Source: Falsiroseomonas algicola
GTDB lineage: Bacteria; Pseudomonadota; Alphaproteobacteria; Acetobacterales; Acetobacteraceae
Assembly: GCF_011040385.1 (NCBI RefSeq)
Contig: NZ_JAAIKB010000005.1
Span: 1-64,000 of the forward strand
Length of the DNA stretch: 64,000 bases
Direction: 5' to 3'
The position numbers and the translations under genes are program-made. Shown piece after piece: positions 26,467 through 33,708 of this stretch. Every line of letters starts with the position of its first letter. Position 1 is the stretch's first letter. The notes below the pieces were generated by a model, which was not told the DNA's origin, did not search any database, and saw only the letters and a list, made by a program, of their open reading frames with translations.

Positions 26467-27339
26467 GTGTCCTTCCAGCTGGTCGCCGACCTGCGGGCCA
26501 GTGTCGGCGAAAGCCCGGTCTGGGATGCGCGGCGCGGCGTGCTGTGGATGGTGGACATCCTGGCCCGCGACGTCATCCGCTTCGACCCCACCGATGGCGC
26601 CATGCGCCGCATCCCGGTGCCGGAGGTCTGCGGCAGCCTCGCCCTGTGCCGCTCCGGCACGCTGCTGGTGGCACAGCGCGCGAGCGTGGTGCGCCTCGAC
26701 CCCGAGACCGGCGCCATCGCCGCCTTCGCGACCATGCCGGAGGAGCCCGCCCATAACCGCCTGAATGACGGCAAGGTGGGGCCGGATGGCTGCTACTGGG
26801 TCGGCAGCATGGACGACCGGTCGGAGAAGGGGCCGACCGGCATCCTCTGGCGCGTGCGGCCCGATGGGGTGGTGGAGCGGCGGCGGGACGGCCTCGTCGT
26901 CTCCAACGGCCTGGCCTGGAGCCCGGATGGCCGGCGCATCTGGCATTCCGACAGCCGCCGCGCCGTGCTCGACATCGCGGATTTCGACCCCGCCACCGGC
27001 GCCATCGGCGAGTGGCGGCGGGTGATCCAGCTGGATGAGGCGACGGGCCGCCCGGATGGCGCGGCGATGGATGCGGAAGGCCACTACTGGTCCGCCGGCG
27101 TCTCCGCCGGCCGGATCAACGTGATCAGCGCGGAGGGCGTCATCCTGCGCCACCTGCCCTTCCCGGTGCCGGCGCCGACCATGCCCTGCTTCGCCGGACC
27201 CGATCTCCGCACCCTCTTCGTCACCAGCCTCCGCGCCGGCAAGGACGAGGCGACGCTCGCCGCGCATCCCGGGCTCGGCGGGCTGTTCCGGGGCGAGGGG
27301 TTGGGACAAGGTGCGCCCGTGACCGACTTCGCGGACTGA
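26467..27339 (+). CDS. SMP-30/gluconolactonase-family lactonase
   Basis: A 290-residue six-bladed beta-propeller lactonase. The metal ligands are visible: Glu in VGESPVWD, Asn in PAHNRLNDGK and the Asn/Asp pair in SNGLAWSPDG with WHSDSRR. It hydrolyses sugar lactones with a divalent metal. Uronate dehydrogenase encoded next releases an aldarolactone, which this enzyme would open to galactarate or glucarate. Starts at GTG 26467. The assignment to that lactone is inference from operon context; gluconolactone is the alternative. Confidence 0.87.
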   Translation: MSFQLVADLRASVGESPVWDARRGVLWMVDILARDVIRFDPTDGAMRRIPVPEVCGSLALCRSGTLLVAQRASVVRLDPETGAIAAFATMPEEPAHNRLNDGKVGPDGCYWVGSMDDRSEKGPTGILWRVRPDGVVERRRDGLVVSNGLAWSPDGRRIWHSDSRRAVLDIADFDPATGAIGEWRRVIQLDEATGRPDGAAMDAEGHYWSAGVSAGRINVISAEGVILRHLPFPVPAPTMPCFAGPDLRTLFVTSLRAGKDEATLAAHPGLGGLFRGEGLGQGAPVTDFAD

Positions 27340-27351
27340 GGAAACCCATTC

Positions 27352-28188
27352 ATGACCAAGCCCATCCTGCTGACCGGCGCTTCCGGCAACCTTGGCCGCA
27401 TGCTGGCGAAGGAACTCTCCGCCGCGGGCCACACGCTGCGCCTGACCGACATCGCGCCCTTCCCGGACCCGCTGCCCGCCAATTGCAGCTTCACCCGCAT
27501 CGACCTGAACGAGGGCATGGGCATCCTGCGCCTGGCGGAGGGCTGCGGCACCATCCTCCACTTCGGCGGCATCGCGACGGAGCATCCCTTCGAGGTGGTG
27601 CTGGGCCCGAACCTGCGCGGCCTCTACCACATCTATGAGGCGGCCCGGCGGGAAGGGGCGCGCGTCGTCTTCGCCTCCTCCAACCACTCCATCGGCTTCC
27701 ACACGCGCCCGACCGGGAACGCCGAGCGGCTCGACCTCGACTGCGCCTTCCGGCCGGATGGCTTCTACGGGCTCTCCAAGGCCTATGGGGAGCTGATGGG
27801 GCGGATGTACTGGGACAAGCATGGCGTGGAGAACGTCAATGTCCGCATCGGATCCTGCTTCCCCAAGCCCACCAACAAGCGGATGCTCTCCACCTGGCTG
27901 AGCTACGCCGACCTCGCGCGGATGATGAAGGCCATCATCGGCGCGGAGCGCGTGGGCCATGCCGTGATCTGGGGTGCCTCCAACAACCCCGAGACCTTCT
28001 GGGGCAAGGACCACCGCGACCGCATCGGCTGGAAGCCGGAGGACAGCGCGGAGGATTACCGCGCGGAGGTCGGGCACATCGTCTCCGACGACCCGGTGGA
28101 GGAACGCTACCAGGGCGGCAGCTACACCTCCGACGGCTATACGCGGAAGGGTGGCTTCTCCCCGCGCGACCAGTTCGACCTCGACTGA
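27352..28188 (+). CDS. udh: Uronate dehydrogenase
   Basis: A 278-residue short-chain/extended NAD enzyme that oxidises D-galacturonate or D-glucuronate to the aldarolactone. NAD site LLTGASGNLGRML; catalytic Ser in VFASSNHSIGFH and the YxxxK motif YGLSKAYGE. The blocks HFGGIATEHPFE, RIGSCFPKPTNKRMLSTWLS and VIWGASNN match Agrobacterium uronate dehydrogenase as I remember it. Neighbours (TRAP, lactonase, mutarotase) fit an oxidative hexuronate pathway. It lies 12 bases after the lactonase and its TGA overlaps the next ATG by one base. Confidence 0.88.
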   Translation: MTKPILLTGASGNLGRMLAKELSAAGHTLRLTDIAPFPDPLPANCSFTRIDLNEGMGILRLAEGCGTILHFGGIATEHPFEVVLGPNLRGLYHIYEAARREGARVVFASSNHSIGFHTRPTGNAERLDLDCAFRPDGFYGLSKAYGELMGRMYWDKHGVENVNVRIGSCFPKPTNKRMLSTWLSYADLARMMKAIIGAERVGHAVIWGASNNPETFWGKDHRDRIGWKPEDSAEDYRAEVGHIVSDDPVEERYQGGSYTSDGYTRKGGFSPRDQFDLD

Positions 28189-29027
28189 TGATCCTGGCAG
28201 CGGGCGATTGGCGGGCGGAGCTGGTGCCGGAGGCGGGCGTCGCCTTCCGGTCGCTGACCTTGGCGGGGCGGGATGTGCTGCGGCGCATCCCCGACGGCGC
28301 CGACCCGAACAACGGCTTCCACGGCGCCTTCATCATGGCGCCCTGGACCAACCGGCTGGAGGATGGGCGGATCGTGGTCGGCGGCGTGGAGCACCGCATG
28401 CCGATCAACCGCCCGACCGAGGGCAACGCGCTGCACGGCTTCATCCGCGACCTCGCCTGGTCCGTGGAGCAGCAGGATTCATCGCGCGCCACCTTCGGCT
28501 GCGCGCTGGACCATGCGCCCTTCCGCTGCAGCGCGAGCCTGTCCGTGGCGCTGTCCGATGCTGGGCTGGCGCTGTCGCTGGCCCTGACGAATACGGGCGA
28601 TGCGCCGACGCCGATGGGCATGGGCTGGCATCCCTGGTTCGCGCGCCCCGCCGGCACGCGGCTCCGCTTCCACGCCACCACCATCTTCGGCCGCGACGCC
28701 AGAAGCATCTCCTCCGGCGCACGGCCGAGCGCGGGGCTGAACGGCGACGACGCCGTGCTGCTCGGGCTCGACACGCATTTCGCGGGCTGGGATGGCGCGG
28801 CCACCATCACCTGGCCGGACGGCACCGCCATCACCATGCGCGCCGCCGGCGACTGGGCGCGAAACCTGCAGGTCTTCGCGCCGCGTGGCGGCGACGTGCT
28901 CTGCGTGGAGCCCGTCAGCCATGTGCCGGATGCGGTGAACCGCCCCGCGAATGCCGCGCATGGTGCGATGCATCTGCTGTCGCCGGGCGCGTCGCTCGAC
29001 GCCTCACTGATGATTCATCGCGCCTGA
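28188..29027 (+). CDS. Aldose 1-epimerase (mutarotase) family protein
   Basis: A 279-residue galactose-mutarotase-fold protein. Catalytic candidates are His in EGNALHGFIRD, His in MGMGWHPWFARP and Glu in CVEPVSHVPDAVN, with the NPTNHPYF-type motif replaced by the GWHPWF variant found in uronate and related subgroups. It would interconvert anomers so the dehydrogenase can use the whole sugar pool. Last gene of the hexuronate operon, coupled by a 1-base overlap (TGATG). Confidence 0.85.
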   Translation: MILAAGDWRAELVPEAGVAFRSLTLAGRDVLRRIPDGADPNNGFHGAFIMAPWTNRLEDGRIVVGGVEHRMPINRPTEGNALHGFIRDLAWSVEQQDSSRATFGCALDHAPFRCSASLSVALSDAGLALSLALTNTGDAPTPMGMGWHPWFARPAGTRLRFHATTIFGRDARSISSGARPSAGLNGDDAVLLGLDTHFAGWDGAATITWPDGTAITMRAAGDWARNLQVFAPRGGDVLCVEPVSHVPDAVNRPANAAHGAMHLLSPGASLDASLMIHRA

Positions 29028-29070
29028 GGGCGCGACGCACGCTTTTCGTGCATCCGCGTTCCAACACGCG

Positions 29071-29095
29071 GGAACAATCGCCGCGTCGTGACGTT
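29071..29095 (+). promoter_or_regulatory. EcfG-type general stress response promoter
   Basis: GGAAC at 29071-29075 and CGTT at 29092-29095 are separated by exactly 16 bases, the consensus for the alphaproteobacterial general stress sigma factor EcfG. It lies 71 bases before the ATG at 29167, in a non-coding gap after the uronate operon, and points at the DUF5872/DUF3140 genes. The match is complete at all nine consensus positions. Confidence 0.8.
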
Positions 29096-29166
29096 CGCCT
29101 TCGCAACCCGATGCGTCGCGCATTGTGGCGCGCAGCATGGCGTGCATCGTGGAGGGAGCGGACTTC

Positions 29167-29574
29167 ATGGCGAGCACCGCGCAGCGGACGGACCCCGCAC
29201 TCTGGGAAAAGGTGAAGCGCCGCGTGATGCGCGGCGACAAGGGTGGCGATCCCGGTGAATGGTCGGCGCGCAAGGCGCAGTTGGCCGTCGCCGAATACAA
29301 GAAGGAAGGCGGCGGCTATGTCGGCGGCAGGAAGGCCGACAACAGCCTGGCGCGCTGGACCAAGGAGGATTGGGGCACGGCGTCGGGCAAGCCTTCGGGC
29401 GAGACCGGCGAACGCTACCTGCCCAAGGCCGCGCGGAAGCGCCTGACCAAGGACGAGGTCGCGCGCAGCACGGCGAAGAAGCGCGCCGACACCAAGGCGG
29501 GGAAGCAGTTCTCCGCCCAGCCGAAGGACGTGGCGCGCAAGGCCGCCACAGCGCGGAAGGCGGCGTCGCGATGA
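29167..29574 (+). CDS. DUF5872-type basic protein
   Basis: A 135-residue lysine-rich protein. The blocks DKGGDPGEWSARKAQL, EYKKEGGGYVGGRK, WTKEDWGT, SGKP and ERYLPKAARKRLTKDE match the family I know as DUF5872, whose function is not established. The C-terminal 40 residues (KKRADTKAGKQFS..., KAATARKAASR) are highly basic, so nucleic-acid binding is likely. Start ATG 29167 gives the family N-terminus; an upstream in-frame ATG at 29125 is less likely. It overlaps the next gene by 4 bases and sits behind an EcfG promoter, so it should rise under stress. Confidence 0.75.
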   Translation: MASTAQRTDPALWEKVKRRVMRGDKGGDPGEWSARKAQLAVAEYKKEGGGYVGGRKADNSLARWTKEDWGTASGKPSGETGERYLPKAARKRLTKDEVARSTAKKRADTKAGKQFSAQPKDVARKAATARKAASR

Positions 29575-30758
29575 GCAGCGAAGCCGATGTCGCGCGGGAT
29601 TTCCGCCGCCTCGTGAATCTCTCCGCCGAGGAGCTGCGCGACTGGCTCGGCACGGCGGAGAGCAGGGAGGCGGGCTGGACGCAGGAGGGGGAGCAGGAAT
29701 CCGTCGGCCATCAATCCGGCCGCTGGATCTTGTCTTTCCTGGAGAGCGGCGCATCCGAACCGGATGAGGCGGATGCGGGGCAGATGCGCCGGGTGGTGGG
29801 CTACATCCACCGCCACCTCGCGCAGCGGCCCAAGGGCGACGTCAGCGACACGCGCTGGCGCCACAGCCTGATGAACTGGGGGCACGACCCCCTCAAGGAG
29901 GATCGACGCATGAGCGACGAGATGAACCAGGCGAACGAGGCCGAGGACATGCCGGCGGAGCCGATGCCCGCGCCGGCGGAGGAGAAGCCGAAGCGCCGGC
30001 GGGCGGCGACGCCCCGCAAGGCAGCCGATGGCGAGGCCAAGCCGGCGCCGCGACGCGCGACGAAGGCCGCTTCCGGCAGCACCGCCAAGGCAGCGCCGAA
30101 GCGGGGCGCGGCGGGTCGCACGGCGGCGGCGGCGAAGGGCGGGCGCAGCAGCACGGGCACGGCCCGCAAGGCGGCGTCCTCCTCCACCCGCTCCACCCGC
30201 AAGGCCGCCGGTGACGGCGCGGCCAAGGCGGCACCGAAGCGCGCCACCAAGGCCACCGCAAGCCGCAGCGCGGCGGGTCGCACGGCGGCGGCGGCGAAGG
30301 GCGGGCGCAGCAGCACGGGCACGACCCGCAAGGCGGCGTCCACCACCACCCGCAAGGCGGCGACGAAGGCGCCGGCCAAGCGCGCCAGCGCGACCGGCAC
30401 GCGCAAGGCGGCGTCCGGCACCACCCGCAAGGCCAGCGGCACGGCGCGCAAGGCGACGATGAGCCGGTCGGAGGCGGCGTCCAAGGCTGGCAGCGCGCGC
30501 ACGCCGAAGAAGGCCGCGGCGGCGCGGGCGAATGGCGCCAAGGGCGGCGCCGCCCGCGCCAAGGCGGCGACCACCCGCCGCGCCAGCACGGCCAAGGCCG
30601 CGCCGAAGGCCGCTGCCAAGACGACCCGCGCGAAGAGCACGGCCGCCAAGTCCGGCCCGCCCAAGGCCGCGCCGAAGCGGGGCGCGGCCGGCCGCACGTC
30701 TGCCGCCGCCAAGGGCGGGCGCAGCAGCGGCGGCAGCAGCCGCGCCAGCCGGGCCTGA
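29571..30758 (+). CDS. DUF3140 domain fused to a histone-H1-like Lys/Ala-rich tail
   Basis: A 395-residue protein in two parts. Residues 1-112 form a complete DUF3140 domain: DFRRLVNLSAEELRDWL, ESVGHQSGRWIL, RRVVGYIHRHLAQRPKGD and TRWRHSLMNWGHDPLK, where stand-alone family members normally end. From residue 114 a 280-residue low-complexity tail rich in Lys, Ala, Arg, Thr and Ser follows, resembling bacterial H1-like proteins, with KRGAAGRT and AAKGGRSS units repeated three times. The tail should bind DNA without sequence preference. In-frame Met114 has its own strong ribosome site. Co-expressed with the DUF5872 gene under stress control. Function is inferred. Confidence 0.8.
   Translation: MSSEADVARDFRRLVNLSAEELRDWLGTAESREAGWTQEGEQESVGHQSGRWILSFLESGASEPDEADAGQMRRVVGYIHRHLAQRPKGDVSDTRWRHSLMNWGHDPLKEDRRMSDEMNQANEAEDMPAEPMPAPAEEKPKRRRAATPRKAADGEAKPAPRRATKAASGSTAKAAPKRGAAGRTAAAAKGGRSSTGTARKAASSSTRSTRKAAGDGAAKAAPKRATKATASRSAAGRTAAAAKGGRSSTGTTRKAASTTTRKAATKAPAKRASATGTRKAASGTTRKASGTARKATMSRSEAASKAGSARTPKKAAAARANGAKGGAARAKAATTRRASTAKAAPKAAAKTTRAKSTAAKSGPPKAAPKRGAAGRTSAAAKGGRSSGGSSRASRA
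29895..29912 (+). promoter_or_regulatory. Internal ribosome-binding site and in-frame start for the H1-like tail
   Basis: AAGGAGGA at 29895-29902 is followed after 7 bases by ATG 29910, in the same frame as the DUF3140 gene. The spacing is ideal. Translation from here would give a 281-residue H1-like protein lacking the DUF3140 domain. Confidence 0.65.
30103..30340 (+). repeat. Direct repeat inside the H1-like tail
   Basis: Two near-identical DNA copies of about 68 bases (about 30111-30178 and 30273-30340) encode GRTAAAAKGGRSSTGT-RKAAS. A shorter, more diverged third copy lies near 30690-30735. The pattern fits growth of the tail by unequal repeat expansion. Confidence 0.75.
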
Positions 30759-30871
30759 CCTGATGCGGCGGGGGCTCTGGTCCCCGCCGCATGCCGAACC
30801 CTCACCCCCAAAGCCTGACCCAATGGGTCCCCCCCTCCCCAAGCGGCGGGTGCTGGGCAAGACTGCGGCGC

Positions 30872-32023
30872 ATGGGAAGCGCCATCATCCTCGGGGCCGG
30901 AATCATGGGCCTGTCCACCGCCTGGGCGCTTGCCCGGGCGGGGTGGTCCGTGCAGGTGGTGGAGCAGGATGGGGTGCCGAATCCGCGCGGCTCCTCCGTC
31001 GATGACCATCGCCTGATCCGCCACGCCTATGGCGCCGCCGCGGGCTACATGCGGATGATCGACCCCGCCTACGCCGCCTGGGACCTGCTCTTCGCCGAAG
31101 CGGGCGAACGCCCCTATGTGGCCACCGGCGTGCTGGCGCTGGCGAATGCCCCGGGCGGCTGGCTGGCCGACAGCCGCGCCACGCTGCGGGGCGACGGGCA
31201 TGCGGTGACGGAGTTGACGGGCGCCGAGGTCGCCGCCCGCTACCCCTACCTCTCCGGCGACGGCATCGCGGCAGCCTTTCACCTGCCGACCGGCGGCGTG
31301 CTGCTGGCCCGGCGGATCGTGGAATTGCTGGCGGCGCGGCTGGCCGCCCGCGGCGTGCCGATCCAGCGCGGCCAGGCGGTGGCGGTGGATCCCGCCCGGG
31401 GCGCGCTGACCCTGGCGGATGGCACGCGCATGGAAGCCGACCTGCTGGTCGTGGCCGCCGGCCCCTGGGCGCCGCGCCTGCTGCCCGCGCTCGCCGCCCG
31501 TGTGCGCCCGACGCGCCAGATCATCGTCCGCCTGGCGCCACCGACCGAACACGCGGAAGGCTGGGCCCGCGCCCCCATGCTGCTCGACCTGGCGGAGGAT
31601 GGCGGCTTCTACGCCGTGCCGCCGGTGGCGGGCACGCCGCTCAAGATCGGTGACCACCGCTTCGCCCCGCATGGCGATCCCGAGGAACCGCGGGAGGCGA
31701 CGGCGGCCGAGGCCGAGGAGATCCTGGCCTATGCCCGTCACCGCATCCGCGGCTTGGCGGAATACCGCGTGTTGTCCGCCGCCGCCTGCTACTACGACGT
31801 GGAGCCGCAGGAGCGCTTCGTCGTGGAACGCCTCGGCGCCCGGGCCTTCGTGATGTCCGGCTTCTCCGGCCACGGCTTCAAGTTCGGCGCGCTGCTTGGC
31901 CTGGCGATGGCGCGCGCGGCGGGTGACGAAAGCCTGGGCCGGGCCATATCCGCCTGGGCGGCCGGCGATGCGCCGCCGCCGCCGGGCCTCCTTGCCGACC
32001 TGCCTCAGGAAATCACCGCATGA
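30872..32023 (+). CDS. FAD-dependent oxidoreductase (DAO/sarcosine-oxidase-like)
   Basis: A 383-residue flavoenzyme of the DAO superfamily. The FAD motif is IILGAGIMGLSTAWALARAG at residues 4-23; the C-terminal block VMSGFSGHGFKFGALLG is typical of monomeric sarcosine oxidase and N-methyl amino-acid oxidases, which also bind FAD covalently through a Cys near the C-terminus (a CYYDVEP segment is present). It likely oxidises an N-methyl or secondary amine. It overlaps the acyl-CoA dehydrogenase gene by 4 bases, so the two are co-translated. Substrate is unknown. Confidence 0.82.
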   Translation: MGSAIILGAGIMGLSTAWALARAGWSVQVVEQDGVPNPRGSSVDDHRLIRHAYGAAAGYMRMIDPAYAAWDLLFAEAGERPYVATGVLALANAPGGWLADSRATLRGDGHAVTELTGAEVAARYPYLSGDGIAAAFHLPTGGVLLARRIVELLAARLAARGVPIQRGQAVAVDPARGALTLADGTRMEADLLVVAAGPWAPRLLPALAARVRPTRQIIVRLAPPTEHAEGWARAPMLLDLAEDGGFYAVPPVAGTPLKIGDHRFAPHGDPEEPREATAAEAEEILAYARHRIRGLAEYRVLSAAACYYDVEPQERFVVERLGARAFVMSGFSGHGFKFGALLGLAMARAAGDESLGRAISAWAAGDAPPPPGLLADLPQEITA

Positions 32024-33651
32024 CGCTGCCCTCCGCTGCAGACGACCTGATCCTCGGCCTGACGCGCGTGGTGGACCTGCCCGGGCTGACGGCGGCCGCC
32101 GGCGCGCCCCTGGCGGCGGAGGATATCGCCGCGCTCATCGAGGAAGCCGCCCGCTTCACGCGGGAGCAGATGGCGCCGGGCTGGCAGGAGGCGGACCGCC
32201 ACGGCGCCCACTACGCCAATGGCACCGTCACCACGCCCCCGCACTACAAGGCATTGATGAAAGCCTGGATCGAGAGCGGGTGGCAGGGTGTCGCGGCGCC
32301 GGAGGCGCATGGCGGGCAGGGGCTGCCGCATGCCGTCTGGGTGGCGGTGACGGAACTCGCCTCCGCCGCCGACATGGCCTTCTTCCTCGGCCCGGTGCTG
32401 ACGACCGGCGCCATCGACCTGCTGCTCGGCCATGGCACGCCGGACCAGCAGGCGCGCTTCCTGCCGAAGCTCGTCACCGGCGAGTGGAACGGCACCATGT
32501 GCCTGACGGAGCCGCAGGCGGGCAGCGACCTGGCTGCGCTCCGCACCCGCGCGGAACCCCTCGGTGACGGGCGGTATGCCCTGCACGGACAGAAGATCTA
32601 CATCACCTGGGGCGAGCACGACACGACGGAGAACATCCTCCACCTCGTCCTCGCCCGCCTGCCCGGCGCGGCGGAAGGCAGCCGGGGCATCTCCCTGTTC
32701 GCGGCCCCGAAGGTGCTCCCCGACGGCACCCGCAACGCGCTCCGCTGCGGCGGCATCGAGCGGAAGATGGGCATCCACGCCTCCCCCACCTGCATCATGC
32801 TGTTCGAGGGGGCGGAGGCGGAGCTGGTGGGCGAGCCGGGCAGGGGCCTCAACGCCATGTTCGCCATGATGAACGCCGCGCGGCTTGCCGTCGGCGTGCA
32901 GGGGGTGGCCGCCGGCGCGCGGGCGCTGGAACTGGCGGAGAAATACGCCGCCGACCGCACCCAGTCCGGCCGCCCCATCGCGCGCCACGCCGATGTCGCC
33001 CGCATGCTGGCGGAGATGCGCGCCACGACGCTCGCGGCCCGCCTGCTGGCGCTGGAAGCCGCCGCCTCGCTCGACCGGCACCACCTGCTGGGGGATGAGG
33101 CCGGGCAGGTGCGCCTGGCGCTCCTGACCCCCATCGTGAAGGCCTGGAGCACCGACCGCGGCGTGGAGAATGCCAGCCTCGGCGTCCAGGTGCATGGCGG
33201 CATGGGCTTCGTGGAGGATACCGGCGCCGCCCAGGTGCTGCGCGATGTCCGCATCACCCCGATCTATGAGGGCACGAACGGCATCCAGGCGATCGACCTG
33301 CTGGTCCGCAAGGTCGCCAAGGATGGCGGCGCCGCGATGCGCGGCCTGCTGGCGGAGGTGGCCGCCGCCGATCCCCGCCTGGCCGGCGCCGCCTCGCGGC
33401 TCGATGCCGCCACGGGGCTGATGCTGGACCTGCAGTCGCGGGACCCCGAGGCCGCGCAGGGCCTGGCGACCGCCTATCTCGATGCCTGCGGCTGGGTGCT
33501 GGGGGGCTGGATGCTGGCCCGGGCCGCCGCCGCGGCGCCGGATCGTGCGGCGCTGGCGGCCTTCTACCTCGGCCGACTGCTGCCGCGGGCGGAAGCCCGG
33601 TGCCTGGAAATAGAGCAAGGGGCGCTGGTGCCCATCCCTGCGGTGCTGTAA
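32020..33651 (+). CDS. Acyl-CoA dehydrogenase (DmdC-like subgroup)
   Basis: A 543-residue flavoprotein, longer than simple acyl-CoA dehydrogenases because of an extra C-terminal helical domain, as in the DmdC group. Marks: MCLTEPQAGSDLAALRT (FAD and acyl-CoA site), HGGMGFVEDTGAAQVLRDVRITPIYEGTNGIQAIDL, where the catalytic Glu is in YEGTNG. It would introduce a double bond into an acyl-CoA or a 3-thio-acyl-CoA. ATGA overlap with the preceding oxidase. Ends 57 bases before the carotenoid cluster. Substrate is not fixed by sequence. Confidence 0.88.
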   Translation: MTLPSAADDLILGLTRVVDLPGLTAAAGAPLAAEDIAALIEEAARFTREQMAPGWQEADRHGAHYANGTVTTPPHYKALMKAWIESGWQGVAAPEAHGGQGLPHAVWVAVTELASAADMAFFLGPVLTTGAIDLLLGHGTPDQQARFLPKLVTGEWNGTMCLTEPQAGSDLAALRTRAEPLGDGRYALHGQKIYITWGEHDTTENILHLVLARLPGAAEGSRGISLFAAPKVLPDGTRNALRCGGIERKMGIHASPTCIMLFEGAEAELVGEPGRGLNAMFAMMNAARLAVGVQGVAAGARALELAEKYAADRTQSGRPIARHADVARMLAEMRATTLAARLLALEAAASLDRHHLLGDEAGQVRLALLTPIVKAWSTDRGVENASLGVQVHGGMGFVEDTGAAQVLRDVRITPIYEGTNGIQAIDLLVRKVAKDGGAAMRGLLAEVAAADPRLAGAASRLDAATGLMLDLQSRDPEAAQGLATAYLDACGWVLGGWMLARAAAAAPDRAALAAFYLGRLLPRAEARCLEIEQGALVPIPAVL

Positions 33652-33708
33652 CCGCTTGTCCATGCCCCTTGCAGCCCCCGGGGTCGGACGCATCTGCTGC
33701 CCACCGCC

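Noticed and set aside
24507-26774. A minus-strand open frame of 755 codons antisense to dctQM
   Set aside because: Full of Asp, His, Gly and Glu in no known pattern. The plus-strand TRAP genes are unambiguous, so this is a GC-driven shadow.
30103-30735. Repeats in the H1-like tail as a CRISPR or mobile element
   Set aside because: The copies are in frame and encode the Lys/Ala-rich tail; they are not flanked by regular spacers.
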